Part shown: positions 35,571-45,043 of the stretch, in pieces
Position numbering within the stretch: position 1 is the stretch's first letter
How the letters are laid out: every line of letters begins with the position of its first letter
Assembly (NCBI RefSeq): GCF_000469155.1
Contig: NZ_AWXE01000001.1
Span: 248,001 to 312,000, forward strand
DNA from: Candidatus Micropelagos thuwalensis
GTDB lineage: Bacteria; Pseudomonadota; Alphaproteobacteria; RS24
Length of the DNA stretch: 64,000 nucleotides
Reading direction: 5' to 3'
The notes under the pieces: model-generated
What the model was told of the DNA's origin: nothing
Database searches by the model: none
The model's input: the letters and a program-made list of their open reading frames with translations, nothing else
Program-made: the position numbers and the translations under genes

Positions 35571-36947
35571 ATGCGCGTAATAATATGTGGTGCCGGGCAG
35601 GTGGGTTTTGGTATTGCCCGGCATCTGGCTGCAGAAGGTAATGATGTCACAGTTGTTGACAGATCTTCGGAGCTTATCCAGCGTATAAATAATACACTAG
35701 ATGTGCGTGCTCTTGTCGGTCACGGCTCCCATCCTCAAGTGCTTGAAGATGCAGGTGCTGAGGGTGCGGATATTCTTATAGCCGTGACCGCCTCTGATGA
35801 GGTGAATATGGTGGCCTGTCAGGTTGCCTTATCGCTTTTTTCTGTTCCAAAACGTATTGCGCGTATTCGTGACCAAAAATACCTTGAAAAAGAATGGAAG
35901 GATTTATTCAGCCGGGAGGAGCTTCCTGTTGATGTGATTATTTCTCCAGAACGCGCGGTCGCCGATCAAGTCATGCGGCGTCTAGAGATTCCGGGTGCTT
36001 ATGACACAGCGAGTTTTGGCAATAAAAATATTCAGTTTCTTGCCATTAATCTTGATGAGAACTGTCCTGTTCTTGAAACCCCGTTAAAACAATTAACCGA
36101 TCTTTTTCCGGATCTGCAGGCGACAGTAATTGCGGTGAAACGGGATGGAAAATTATTTGTTCCGAAAAGTGATGATTTGATGATGGCCGGGGACAGTGCA
36201 TTTTTGGTGACTGCATCGGAAGATTGTGATCGGACGATGACCATATTTGGTCATGAGGAACAAGAGGCACGAAATCTGATTATCGTCGGCGGGGGTAATA
36301 TTGGTTATCACGTTGCCCGCCAACTTGAAAAAAATGGTGTGCGCAATTCAGTACGCCTTATAGAAAATAGTGAAATACGCGCACGGAATATTGCCGAGAC
36401 CTTAAGTGATAGCACTGTACTGCTCGGTAGTGGCCTTGAGCCGGATATTCTGTCTGAAGCCGGCGTTAGGGATGCCGAGATTCTTTTGGCACTGACTAAT
36501 GATGATCAGGTTAATCTCCTGACAACAATGCTGGCGCGAAATGAGGGGTGTGAGCGCGCGCTTTGCCTGATTAACAACACGTCTTTTTTACCTCTTGGGC
36601 AATCTATTGGTCTGGATATTTCCATTAACCCACGCGCGATAACTGTTTCGTCTGTTCTTCAGCATATACGGAAAGGGCATGTACTTGCCGTTCACACAAT
36701 TGAAGACGGCGAAGCGGAAATCATTGAGGCAGAGGTGTTGGAAACATCTGCTTTTGTCGGTCAGAAATTGCGTCAATTAAATTTGCCGGACACGATGCGC
36801 ATCGGCGCAATATACCGGAATGATGAGGTGATGATGCCAAGAGGCAATTTCGAATTTAAAGTCGGTGATAGAATTGTACTTTTTGTTTTGACCGACGCAG
36901 TGAACGAAGCTGAAAACTTCTTTAGCGTCGGGCTGGAATATTTCTAA
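35571..36947 (+). CDS. trkA: Trk potassium uptake system, NAD-binding subunit
   Basis: A 458-residue peripheral protein with two tandem RCK modules. Nucleotide-binding motifs are CGAGQVGFGIARHL at the N-terminus and VGGGNIGYHVARQL at about 239-252; RCK-C domains follow each. It gates the TrkH channel at the inner membrane in response to NAD(H)/ATP. It lies between ntrX and trkH, 5 bases before trkH, the conserved alphaproteobacterial order. Confidence 0.95.
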   Translation: MRVIICGAGQVGFGIARHLAAEGNDVTVVDRSSELIQRINNTLDVRALVGHGSHPQVLEDAGAEGADILIAVTASDEVNMVACQVALSLFSVPKRIARIRDQKYLEKEWKDLFSREELPVDVIISPERAVADQVMRRLEIPGAYDTASFGNKNIQFLAINLDENCPVLETPLKQLTDLFPDLQATVIAVKRDGKLFVPKSDDLMMAGDSAFLVTASEDCDRTMTIFGHEEQEARNLIIVGGGNIGYHVARQLEKNGVRNSVRLIENSEIRARNIAETLSDSTVLLGSGLEPDILSEAGVRDAEILLALTNDDQVNLLTTMLARNEGCERALCLINNTSFLPLGQSIGLDISINPRAITVSSVLQHIRKGHVLAVHTIEDGEAEIIEAEVLETSAFVGQKLRQLNLPDTMRIGAIYRNDEVMMPRGNFEFKVGDRIVLFVLTDAVNEAENFFSVGLEYF

Positions 36948-36952
36948 GAATT

Positions 36953-38404
36953 ATGTCCTGGGGAACAATTATATTCTGCTTGGGGTGGGGCGGTGTTCTA
37001 CTTTCCACGACTATGCTTATTCCTCTTGGCTGGGCAGTATTTCAAACTGATAATATTTATGTTGGTCGGTTTCTGATTAGCCTTATGATTTCTAGTTTTA
37101 TATCGGTTGCTTTTGTTTTGGTTGGTAAAAGCAAAGATGTCAGGCCCGTTCAAAAAAGTGAACTTTTTCTAATATCTGTTTTTCTGTATCTATATCTTCC
37201 CTTATTGGCCGCCCTTCCATTCTTTTCACTAGGGAGTAATGTTGGGCAGAGTGTTGGTTTCTGGGGAGCTTATTTTGAAGCTGTCTCCGGCCTCACAACA
37301 ACCGGGGCAACAATATTTAAGAACCCTGAATTGGTAAATGAGTCGCTTTTAATCTGGCGTTCGACACTTGGTTGGTTAGGAGGTGTTCTTATCCTGTCGC
37401 TCGGTGTGGCGCTTATGGCGCCAAATGGTTTATTTGGTATTAATCTTAAGCCTTTAAATATTCGGCAAAATGCAAATGAGTCATTGCCTCATCGTTTGAG
37501 GCGATCTTTTCGATATGTCTTGAAGCCTTACCTTGCTCTGACAGCTATCGGTATAATTTTGTTGGGCTTAACCGGAACGGAGTTGGCTGATACGGTCTCT
37601 CTGACTTTCAATGCTGTATCAACAACAGGCTTTTCGTTGTCGTTTACCCCATTGGATGGTTTCCTGAATTCACGAGCTTTTGCAGTTCTAAGCTTGTTGA
37701 TGTTTGTTGGAAGTCTCAGCTATCCTCTTTTAATTGCTGCACAATCTTTTAAAGTCGATACCTTCAAAGATGATAGAGAAATTCAGGATTTTGTCCTGAC
37801 TATTATCTTTCTGGGCTTGGTGCTGGCTTTGTTTTTTCCAGATAATAGTTTGCTTGTCTCAATAACGATGGCAATCAATATGATCTCGACGACTGCGTTT
37901 GTAATTTCTGACCCGGCTATCACCACAAATTATTTACCGGCTGCCATGTTTTTCTTACCCGTCTTAATTGGTGGCATGACACTTTCAACCGCTGGGGGAT
38001 TGAAGGTCTTACGTTTTTATCTTTTGATTAAACGTGTCACCTATGAGGTTGTTAACTTGCCATATCCGAATTCAGTTGAGTCGATGCATTATGGTGGGAA
38101 GTTTGTCAGTAAAGAAACGATGGCCTCTGTTTGGGGCTTGTTTTTAATGTATTTTATCGGTTTTGTCGGTAGTTTTTTAATTTTGTCTTTTCTGACAAGT
38201 GATTTTGAAAGTGCCTGGTTGCTGGCGCTTGCGCTGCTGAATAATGCAGGGGGTGTTATTTATATGGCGGGGTATTTTGATTTATTGATGGATATGCCTC
38301 CAATTAGCCATATTTTAATGTCAATCATCATGATACTAGGAAGGCTAGAGTTTCTTGTCGTTCTTGTAATTTTACTGCCAAAACTTTTAATTCGCGGAAA
38401 TTAA
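36953..38404 (+). CDS. trkH: Trk potassium uptake protein TrkH
   Basis: A 483-residue potassium-translocating membrane protein. The repeated pore-loop motifs are visible as AVSGLTTTGATIF, NAVSTTGFSL, NMISTTAFVIS and LLNNAGGVIY, each followed by a transmembrane helix. It works with TrkA, encoded just upstream. Length and hydrophobic profile match TrkH. Confidence 0.95.
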   Translation: MSWGTIIFCLGWGGVLLSTTMLIPLGWAVFQTDNIYVGRFLISLMISSFISVAFVLVGKSKDVRPVQKSELFLISVFLYLYLPLLAALPFFSLGSNVGQSVGFWGAYFEAVSGLTTTGATIFKNPELVNESLLIWRSTLGWLGGVLILSLGVALMAPNGLFGINLKPLNIRQNANESLPHRLRRSFRYVLKPYLALTAIGIILLGLTGTELADTVSLTFNAVSTTGFSLSFTPLDGFLNSRAFAVLSLLMFVGSLSYPLLIAAQSFKVDTFKDDREIQDFVLTIIFLGLVLALFFPDNSLLVSITMAINMISTTAFVISDPAITTNYLPAAMFFLPVLIGGMTLSTAGGLKVLRFYLLIKRVTYEVVNLPYPNSVESMHYGGKFVSKETMASVWGLFLMYFIGFVGSFLILSFLTSDFESAWLLALALLNNAGGVIYMAGYFDLLMDMPPISHILMSIIMILGRLEFLVVLVILLPKLLIRGN

Positions 38405-38440
38405 ATTCGTAATTGAAAGTAGAAATTAAAGAAGAATTTT

Positions 38441-39289
38441 ATGACCCGAATTGCTTATGTTGACGGTGCTTATCTTCCCTTTGATCAGGCAGGGGTGCAT
38501 ATTGAAGACCGTGGTTATCAGTTTGCAGATGGTGTTTATGAGGTGTTCGCACTAATTGACGGGCAAATGCTGGATGTGGAAGCGCATTTAGAACGCCTTG
38601 ATTTATCGCTTCAGAAAATCAATCTTGCCTCTCCAGTTTCCAAGTCGGCCTTGCTGGTTATTTTAAAGGAAACGATACGCGCAAATAATATTAAGGACGG
38701 TTTGGTTTATATGCAGATAACAAGGGGAAGGGCGGCGCGTAATCATGCATATCCGGTGACCCCACAGCCTGTTTTAAGTGTTACCGTAAGACCAATAAAT
38801 GAAACTCACCGTCGCCATGTCGCAGAGGCGGGGATTAAAGTTATCAGTATTGAGGATCAGAGATGGAAGCGGTGTGATATTAAATCCATTTCCCTTTTGC
38901 CAAATGTAATGGCGAAGCAGGCTGCAGTTGAAGCCGGCGCACAAGAAGCTTGGATGATTGACGGGGAAGGATTTGTTACTGAAGGGGCGTCAACAACTGC
39001 CTGGATTGTTGATAAAGCTGGCAAGTTAAGAACCCGTCCACTTGCGAATGACATTCTGGATGGTATCACGCGGCAAATGCTTCTTTCACTTATAAATGAA
39101 TTGAAACTTGAACTGGATGAGGTGCCGTTTACCCTTGATGAAGCATATTCTAGTAAAGAGGCCTTCTCTACGGCTTCAAGTTTGATCGTCATGCCGGTTG
39201 TTGATATTGACGGTCACGAGATTGGGAATGGGAAGCCGGGGAAAATCACAACTCAATTAATACATAATTATAAAATATCAAATAACTGA
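38441..39289 (+). CDS. dat: D-amino-acid aminotransferase (class IV, PLP)
   Basis: A 282-residue fold-type IV aminotransferase making D-glutamate or D-alanine for peptidoglycan. The N-terminal YVDGAYLPFDQAGVHIEDRGYQFADGVYEV is typical of Dat (residues 6-35). The PLP lysine is Lys148 in RCDIKSISLLPN, and the phosphate cup TEGASTTAWIV is present. It lies 36 bases after trkH and before hfq. A branched-chain or 4-amino-4-deoxychorismate lyase role cannot be excluded but fits less well. Confidence 0.88.
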   Translation: MTRIAYVDGAYLPFDQAGVHIEDRGYQFADGVYEVFALIDGQMLDVEAHLERLDLSLQKINLASPVSKSALLVILKETIRANNIKDGLVYMQITRGRAARNHAYPVTPQPVLSVTVRPINETHRRHVAEAGIKVISIEDQRWKRCDIKSISLLPNVMAKQAAVEAGAQEAWMIDGEGFVTEGASTTAWIVDKAGKLRTRPLANDILDGITRQMLLSLINELKLELDEVPFTLDEAYSSKEAFSTASSLIVMPVVDIDGHEIGNGKPGKITTQLIHNYKISNN

Positions 39290-39399
39290 ATTTATCAGTT
39301 AACTTCTTCTTTAAAATTAGTGTAAAGTAGAAATTGTCTTCGATGTCTGGAGACACCGGATTGTTGTGTTAGAGGAGAAGCATCCGGGCGTTTAATTTG

Positions 39400-39433
39400 G
39401 CTGCCTCCCCAGTCGTAAAAATGGGGTTTACCC
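39400..39433 (+). promoter_or_regulatory. hfq leader hairpin covering the ribosome binding site
   Basis: CCCCA at 39407-39411 can pair with TGGGG at 39422-39426. The GGGG is the only good Shine-Dalgarno candidate, 7 bases before the hfq ATG. The stem would hide it, which could allow control of hfq translation. Pairing is short (5 base pairs, 10-base loop), so this is tentative. Confidence 0.35.
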
Positions 39434-39685
39434 ATGTCTGAGAAAAACCTTCAAGACTCTTTCTTAAATCATGTTCGTAAAAATCGTATGCCACTGACTA
39501 TTTTCTTGGTCAATGGCGTCAAACTACAAGGTGTTGTCACATGGTTTGACAACTTTTGTATGTTATTAGCTCGTGATGGTCATTCACAGCTTGTCTATAA
39601 ACATGCAATATCAACAATAATGCCTACCCAGCCGATAGAAATTTTTGAAGCTGATCAGGGTGATGAAGTCCCTAGAGAAGAATAA
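39434..39685 (+). CDS. hfq: RNA chaperone Hfq
   Basis: An 83-residue Sm-like protein forming a hexamer that pairs small RNAs with mRNAs. The Sm1 motif ([18 protein letters not shown]) and Sm2 motif ([10 protein letters not shown]) are intact. It follows dat as in other Alphaproteobacteria, but hflX, usually next, is missing and mazG lies convergent 14 bases away. Confidence 0.97.
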   Translation: MSEKNLQDSFLNHVRKNRMPLTIFLVNGVKLQGVVTWFDNFCMLLARDGHSQLVYKHAISTIMPTQPIEIFEADQGDEVPREE

Positions 39686-39688
39686 GCT

Positions 39689-39717
39689 AAAGACGATTCC
39701 TATAAGTCTTTTGTTTT
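39689..39717. terminator. possible bidirectional terminator between hfq and mazG
   Basis: AAAGAC (39689-39694) and GTCTTT (39706-39711) form a short stem followed by TTGTTTT on the plus strand. It lies at the convergent ends of hfq and mazG and partly within the last mazG codons. The stem is weak. Confidence 0.4.
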
Positions 39718-40509
39718 AGCTGATTGCCACATGGCCTCCAATTCGGCCAGTGTAAGCTTGCTCATATCTTTATCTAGGGTTTGAGCTTGTTTTTCCATAT
39801 CTATGAAACGGCTGGTAAATTTTTGATTTCCGGCGCGGGCAGCTTGTTCTGGATCAACCTTTAAGTGACGCGCTAAATTGGCGATGACGAACATGACATC
39901 ACCCATTTCATCTAATAACCTATCTGTTGCACCATTTTGTTCGATCTCTTCACGTAATTCGCCCAGTTCTTCATCCAGCTTATCAAAAACCTGTGAAATT
40001 ACAGGCCAGTCAAATCCGACTTGGGCCGCGCGTTTTTGTAATTTAACGGATCTTGTCATGCCGGGTAGGGTGATGGGTATATCGTCCAGAAGAGATTGAG
40101 GCATGGATCCTAATTTAGCCTCTTTTTCTTTAGCTTTAACGACTTCCCAACTGTTTTTGACGTCTTCTGCAGATTTAACAGTTTCATCAGCAAAAACATG
40201 AGGATGACGGCGCTGCATCTTATCGGAAACGGCATGTGCAATATCGTCAAAGTTAAATAATCCGGCTTCTTCTGCCATTTGTGCATGAAAAACAACTTGT
40301 AGAAGTAAATCACCAAGTTCATCTTTCAAATCATCCATATCATCACGCTCAATAGCATCGACGACTTCATAGGCTTCTTCGATGGTATAGGCGGCGATAG
40401 ACTTAAAGTTTTGCTTTAAATCCCATGGACAGCCAGTTTCGGGCGTACGTAGAGCTTTTAAAATATCGCGAAGCCTATCTATGCTGGTAGCTTTTGTCAT
40501 TTTGGTCAA
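39700..40509 (-). CDS. mazG: nucleoside triphosphate pyrophosphohydrolase MazG
   Basis: A 269-residue two-domain MazG that hydrolyses NTPs, including aberrant dNTPs, to NMP and pyrophosphate. The first domain shows CPWDLKQNFKSIAAYTIEEAYE and the metal-binding DELGDLLLQVVFHAQ; the second has EELGELREEI and DEMGDVMFVIANLARHLKVD. Its ATG overlaps the stop of the MFS transporter gene by 4 bases, so it is cotranscribed with that gene rather than with hfq. Confidence 0.95.
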   Translation of the reverse strand: MTKMTKATSIDRLRDILKALRTPETGCPWDLKQNFKSIAAYTIEEAYEVVDAIERDDMDDLKDELGDLLLQVVFHAQMAEEAGLFNFDDIAHAVSDKMQRRHPHVFADETVKSAEDVKNSWEVVKAKEKEAKLGSMPQSLLDDIPITLPGMTRSVKLQKRAAQVGFDWPVISQVFDKLDEELGELREEIEQNGATDRLLDEMGDVMFVIANLARHLKVDPEQAARAGNQKFTSRFIDMEKQAQTLDKDMSKLTLAELEAMWQSAKTKDL

Positions 40510-41858
40510 TTGATGCCAATAGCCGCACGATAGGTTTTTACGATATTTGGCAACATAATCAGAGAGAGCGTGCCAAAAATGGCAGACACCATTGCCATGG
40601 ACAAATCTAATCGGTCACTTCCCACAAAAACAAAATCATTGAACACACCTACAAGTGTTGGGCCTAACATGAGACCGAACATACTGATCACCATAAGGTA
40701 TATGGCGGTTGCCTGTCCCCTTAATTCAGGAGGGACGATTCTGAGAATACTACTCCAAGCCGAAACGGTTATAAGTGTGACACCACATAAAGAGAGACCA
40801 TAAACAAAGAGTGCCAGTTGTGGAGATGGCATAAGCGGCATAGCAATACAGGTGGGAACCATAATAATACCGCCAATACGCATAATGATAATGCCTGCAT
40901 CATCAATGCCTTTACTATGCATTTTATCTATCAGCCATCCACCAAAGAAAGTGGAGCAAGGGCCTACCAGTCCAATAATTGTCCCGATATAAACGCTCAG
41001 CGTTACGGGACTCCAGCCATATTCGCGCTGGAAAAGTGACGGGATAAAATTATGGCTATAGGTGATTATTGTCATAGTGACTGGAAGAATAAAGAGCTTT
41101 AAGAATAGGTTTTTATTATCTCCGAAATAGGCGAAGGTTCGTTTAATTGAGTCGAAACCTTTGAAGGGATTTTTTTGAATATATTGGCGATTTGGTTCTT
41201 TAAGCGTCAGCACGAGCAGTGCAATCAGAAGACCGGGTGAGCCAACAATAATAAGAACGAGTTGCCATGACCTTAAATCCGCCATAAAGGGGATGAAGGA
41301 CAGATCAAGACCGTCTGCAAATTTCATGATTTGCCCTCCAAGCAGATACGCAATGGCCAGAGCAAAGGATAAAGCGCTCGAATATACAGCAATTGCACGT
41401 GCACGTTGGGCTGGCGGCATGACATCGCTGATCAAGGAAATGGCGCATGGGCCAAGCGTGGCCTCACCAGCCCCAACCAAAATACGAGCTATGAATAAAT
41501 GCCTAAAGCTTTGTGCGAATCCTGAGAGCGCAGTTGCCGCCGACCAGATAGCGAGACCCGCGCCCAGAAGATATTTACGCGGCATATTATCTGCCAGCCA
41601 ACCGAGGGGTAACCCCATGGTTGAATAAAATATCGCAAATGAGGCACCCATGAGCAGACCAATCTGAGTATCTGACAAATCCATGTCATTTTTAATGGGT
41701 TCAACAAGTAAACTGAGTATCTGCCTGTCCACGAATGACAAAATATAAATTATCGTCAAAAGTATGGTTACATACCATCCATAGGAAATCGGGGGATAAA
41801 TATGTTCTTCTGATTTTTCTTGATGGTGGATTTGGGTGCTTGCCATTTTAATATCCAT
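40506..41858 (-). CDS. major facilitator superfamily transporter
   Basis: A 12-helix MFS permease of about 450 residues. It carries the family A-motif region GWLADNMPRKYLLGAG after helix 2 and FGGWLIDKMHSKG in the second half, and the FVDRQILSLLVEPIKNDM helix 1 pattern of spinster/hexuronate-like members. The start is uncertain: GTG 41873, ATG 41858 or ATG 41846, none with a clear ribosome site. It is divergent from the AhpD-like gene and overlaps mazG at its 3' end. The substrate is unknown; it may import the compound degraded by the genes to the right. Confidence 0.85.
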   Translation of the reverse strand: MDIKMASTQIHHQEKSEEHIYPPISYGWYVTILLTIIYILSFVDRQILSLLVEPIKNDMDLSDTQIGLLMGASFAIFYSTMGLPLGWLADNMPRKYLLGAGLAIWSAATALSGFAQSFRHLFIARILVGAGEATLGPCAISLISDVMPPAQRARAIAVYSSALSFALAIAYLLGGQIMKFADGLDLSFIPFMADLRSWQLVLIIVGSPGLLIALLVLTLKEPNRQYIQKNPFKGFDSIKRTFAYFGDNKNLFLKLFILPVTMTIITYSHNFIPSLFQREYGWSPVTLSVYIGTIIGLVGPCSTFFGGWLIDKMHSKGIDDAGIIIMRIGGIIMVPTCIAMPLMPSPQLALFVYGLSLCGVTLITVSAWSSILRIVPPELRGQATAIYLMVISMFGLMLGPTLVGVFNDFVFVGSDRLDLSMAMVSAIFGTLSLIMLPNIVKTYRAAIGIN

Positions 41859-41920
41859 TTTTTTGTATATCACATATATTTGTTCTAACGATTTTGATGT
41901 ATCAAGGCGAGAATATAATG

Positions 41921-41934
41921 TTGACCTATATCAA
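41921..41934. promoter_or_regulatory. FNR/FixK-box-like site (MFS / AhpD-like intergenic)
   Basis: TTGACCTATATCAA matches TTGAT-N4-ATCAA with one mismatch. It lies between the divergent MFS and AhpD-like genes, 45 bases before the latter start. A second palindrome, TTGATGTATCAA with a 2-base spacer, is at 41894-41905. The FNR-like regulator at 47186-47917 is the likely protein. Confidence 0.5.
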
Positions 41935-41978
41935 AGACATATCTCATCTTGAACAAGACAATTGCAGCGGAGATAATC

Positions 41979-42545
41979 ATGAGCCGTATTTCGCCAGTAA
42001 TTTTGTCCGACTTGACTTCTGATATGCAAAATATTTTATCTGCCGTAGAAATCAAAATGGGATTTATGCCAAATGATGCCCTTCTTATGGCGCATAAGCC
42101 TGATGTGATGTTGGCTTTCGGCAATTTGGTTCAAGCAGTTTATGATGAACAAAGCGAGATTTCACCAGTTTTAAAGCGACTTATCGGGCTGGTAACCAGT
42201 CATGCTGCTGGTTGTAGATATTGCCAAGCCCACACGGCGCATGCCGCCTTAAACCATGACATTGATGATGCAAAGCTGGAGGCTCTATGGGAATACGAAA
42301 CATCTCCTCTTTACTCGGACGCTGAAAGGGCAGCCCTACGGCTCGCTCAAGCTGCCGGTATGTCGCCGGCTTATGTGTCTGAGGACATATTCACAGAGTT
42401 AAATTCACATTTCTCTAATAGTCAGATTGTTGAAATTGTTGCGACTATCAGTCTTTTCGGATTTTTGAATAAATGGAATTCTGTGTTTGAGACAGAAATA
42501 GAATCTTTACCAAAAGCGGTGCTAGACAAATATTTCCCGCATTAA
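41979..42545 (+). CDS. AhpD-like / carboxymuconolactone decarboxylase-family protein
   Basis: A 188-residue all-helical protein of the AhpD/CMD-like superfamily. The redox-active motif Cys79-x-x-Cys82 with His85 (GCRYCQAHTAHAA) is intact, pointing to a peroxidase- or reductase-like thiol role rather than decarboxylase activity. I start at the ATG with GGAG 6 bases upstream; a TTG at 41949 is less likely. The gene is followed after 13 bases by the VOC protein gene, then the flavoprotein gene, apparently one operon with an FNR-like site in its promoter. Confidence 0.8.
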   Translation: MSRISPVILSDLTSDMQNILSAVEIKMGFMPNDALLMAHKPDVMLAFGNLVQAVYDEQSEISPVLKRLIGLVTSHAAGCRYCQAHTAHAALNHDIDDAKLEALWEYETSPLYSDAERAALRLAQAAGMSPAYVSEDIFTELNSHFSNSQIVEIVATISLFGFLNKWNSVFETEIESLPKAVLDKYFPH

Positions 42546-42558
42546 TCTGGAGACAATA

Positions 42559-43464
42559 ATGACTGACTGTAAAATGGATTGTGAAGGGCGCATTAAAACG
42601 GCCGTAATCTCTGCCGCTAAACCTGATGAGGTTGCAAAAAGCTATCAAGACTATTTTGGTTATCAAATTGTTGAGCAGGGTGTGGTGACGGAAGCAGAAG
42701 CTAAAATGTGGGGAACGCCCGGCATGATAGGCAAGAAGTCAATTTTGATGGGGCCTGAGAGCGGGACACAGGTTTTCTTCCGAATTATAGAAAATGACAA
42801 GGTTGAGAATTATGTGCCGTTAAAATCATTTGGGTGGAATGCCATTGAGGTTACGGTTCAAGATGTTGAAGAAATTGACCGCCAGCTTCAAGACTCACCT
42901 TTCCAGATTATCGGACCTCCAGCTTATTTGGATTTTTCTGATAAGATTTATCCTATGCAAGCAGTCGGTCTTGCAGATGAGGTTTTTTATCTCAATCAGG
43001 TCAAAGGTGATTTGCCTGATTATGACTTGCCGCTAGCCCGAAGTTTTGTTGATCAGATTTTTATTATGATTTTGGCAAGTCCCAATATGAATGAAGCTAT
43101 CAAGTTTTACACTGAGAAGCTTGGTTGGTCACAGGGTAATGCCTATTTCACAAAATATTCTGTTATCAATAATGCTTTTGATTTACCGGAGGAAACACCG
43201 CACCATCTTTCAATGACTTGTGTCGGGAGAGATGTTAATAATGAAGTTGATGAATATCCTGAAGGTACGACCGAACGTCCATGTACCCCCGGTCTATTGC
43301 CTCCAGGTATTGCTATGGTAAGTTATACCGTGACGGATTTGGAAAGTCTTGATATTGATTTTTTCAGTCCGCCACAAGTTTTAGAACATGCACCATATAA
43401 TGGTCGAAGAGTTGCCGCTTGTCGCGGCAATGCCGGCGAATTAGTTGAATTAATAGAACTCTAA
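42559..43464 (+). CDS. double VOC (glyoxalase/dioxygenase-fold) domain protein
   Basis: A 301-residue protein with two vicinal-oxygen-chelate modules, about residues 10-150 and 160-300. Beta-alpha-beta-beta-beta repeats are visible, for instance AKPDEVAKSYQDYFGY and SPNMNEAIKFYTEKLGW, each followed by acidic residues. The domains could be a ring-cleaving dioxygenase, an isomerase or a lyase; the metal ligands are not obvious enough to decide. It lies between the AhpD-like gene and the flavoprotein gene. A CTGGAGA ribosome site precedes the ATG. Confidence 0.75.
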   Translation: MTDCKMDCEGRIKTAVISAAKPDEVAKSYQDYFGYQIVEQGVVTEAEAKMWGTPGMIGKKSILMGPESGTQVFFRIIENDKVENYVPLKSFGWNAIEVTVQDVEEIDRQLQDSPFQIIGPPAYLDFSDKIYPMQAVGLADEVFYLNQVKGDLPDYDLPLARSFVDQIFIMILASPNMNEAIKFYTEKLGWSQGNAYFTKYSVINNAFDLPEETPHHLSMTCVGRDVNNEVDEYPEGTTERPCTPGLLPPGIAMVSYTVTDLESLDIDFFSPPQVLEHAPYNGRRVAACRGNAGELVELIEL

Positions 43465-43474
43465 AGAGGTTTAA

Positions 43475-45043
43475 ATGACCACTGAGACTTTAATTGCGTC
43501 GCTGACACAAAAACTCGGTCAGGAACATGTCATTACAGATGAAAACGAACTTACCTATTATGGTCAGGATGTTTTTTCTGAAGCTAATAAACCATTAGCC
43601 GTTATTAGACCCGGCAATAAGAAAGAACTTGCTGAAACGATTGGTATGGTCACGGAACATGATATTGCCATTCTGCCTCGGGGTGGGGGAATGTCATATA
43701 CGTCCGGTTATTTAAGTAATCGCCAGAGCGTAATGGTCGATATGTGCCGCATGACCGATATTATCGAAATTAATCTGGAAGATATGTATGTAACGGTGGA
43801 AGCTGGTTGCCGTTGGGTAGATTTATATGAGGCCTTAAAAGATAAAAATGTCAAAACACCAATGTGGGGAACACTGTCTGGTCTGAAAGCCAGTATTGGC
43901 GGCGGGGCTTCACAAAATTCTGTATTTTTCGGTAGCGGTCAGAATGGCGCGATGTCTGACAGTATTATTGGGATGGAAGTTGTAACCTCTGATGGTAAAA
44001 TCGTAATAACAGGGAGTGGCGCTATCGAAAATGGCACCCCCTTTTTCCGCCATTTTGGTCCTGATCTGACAGGGTTGTTCACCGGTGATACAGGTGCGTT
44101 GGGTGTTAAGGCAACACTCACGCTAAAACTTGTTCCCGATCGGCCTGAAAAGCGCTTTGTTTCATTTAATTTTGACGATCACTCAGGAATGTTGAAAGCG
44201 ATTGCTGATGTGGCGCGAGAAAATTTGGCTTCCGAATGTTTTGGTTTCGACCCGTTTCTTCAACAACAGCGAATGAAACGAGAGTCCCTAGCCAAAGATA
44301 TTAAAACTCTTGGCAAAGTCATTGGTTCTGAAAAAGGTTTCACAAGTAAGCTCAAGTCAGCCGCTGAGGTTGTTATTGCTGGACGGGATTATATGAAGGA
44401 AACATCTTTTTCTTTTCATGCGGTTGTTTCTGAAATGACGGACGTTCAGGCTGATAAGCACTTAAATCGCATCAGAGAAATAGCTAACCTTCATGGCGGA
44501 ATAGAAGTTGCAAATTCAATTCCTAAAATTATCCATGCCCATCCATTTGTGCCGCTTAATAATATGATCGGGCCAGAGGGGGAGCGCTGGGTACCAGTTC
44601 ATTGTCTGGTACCGCACTCTAAGGCGATAGACTTGTTTGAGGCAATTGAAGATTATTTTGAGTCCAAACAGGACGTTATGGAAAAGTATAAAATTGAAGC
44701 CGGTCATCTCATTCTGAATATTGGCAATAGTGCGACACTCTTAGAACCAGTCTTTTTCTGGCCTGATGAACTGATGGAGTTTCATCATAGAAATGTTGAA
44801 GAGGATGTGCTTGAACGTATTTCCGGTTTTGAAGCAGATGAAGCTGCGCGTGAAGTTGTCGTTGAGTTGCGCGATGGCTTATTAGATGTCTTTGCTGACT
44901 ATGGTGCTACCCATTTCCAGATTGGCAGAACATATCGTTACTCGAAGAATATTAAGCCGGAAACGTTAGACCTGATAACAGGTATCAAGAACGTGATTGA
45001 TCCCAAAGGATTAATGAATCCAGGGTCTTTGGGTCTCGGTTAA
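43475..45043 (+). CDS. FAD-linked oxidase of the VAO/GlcD type
   Basis: A 522-residue flavoprotein with an N-terminal PCMH FAD-binding domain (about residues 35-215), including ILPRGGGMSYTSGYL and SIGGGASQNSVFFGSG. A C-terminal cap domain carries YRYSKNI and DPKGLMNPGSLG near the end, like vanillyl-alcohol oxidase, 4-cresol dehydrogenase and glycolate oxidase GlcD. It probably oxidises a hydroxy or phenolic intermediate. Its stop overlaps that of the convergent oxidoreductase gene by 4 bases. Confidence 0.85.
   Translation: MTTETLIASLTQKLGQEHVITDENELTYYGQDVFSEANKPLAVIRPGNKKELAETIGMVTEHDIAILPRGGGMSYTSGYLSNRQSVMVDMCRMTDIIEINLEDMYVTVEAGCRWVDLYEALKDKNVKTPMWGTLSGLKASIGGGASQNSVFFGSGQNGAMSDSIIGMEVVTSDGKIVITGSGAIENGTPFFRHFGPDLTGLFTGDTGALGVKATLTLKLVPDRPEKRFVSFNFDDHSGMLKAIADVARENLASECFGFDPFLQQQRMKRESLAKDIKTLGKVIGSEKGFTSKLKSAAEVVIAGRDYMKETSFSFHAVVSEMTDVQADKHLNRIREIANLHGGIEVANSIPKIIHAHPFVPLNNMIGPEGERWVPVHCLVPHSKAIDLFEAIEDYFESKQDVMEKYKIEAGHLILNIGNSATLLEPVFFWPDELMEFHHRNVEEDVLERISGFEADEAAREVVVELRDGLLDVFADYGATHFQIGRTYRYSKNIKPETLDLITGIKNVIDPKGLMNPGSLGLG

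Noticed and set aside
41894-41905. TTGATGTATCAA as an FNR box
   Set aside because: The half-sites are separated by 2 bases rather than 4, so FNR should not bind it well; the site at 41921 fits better.
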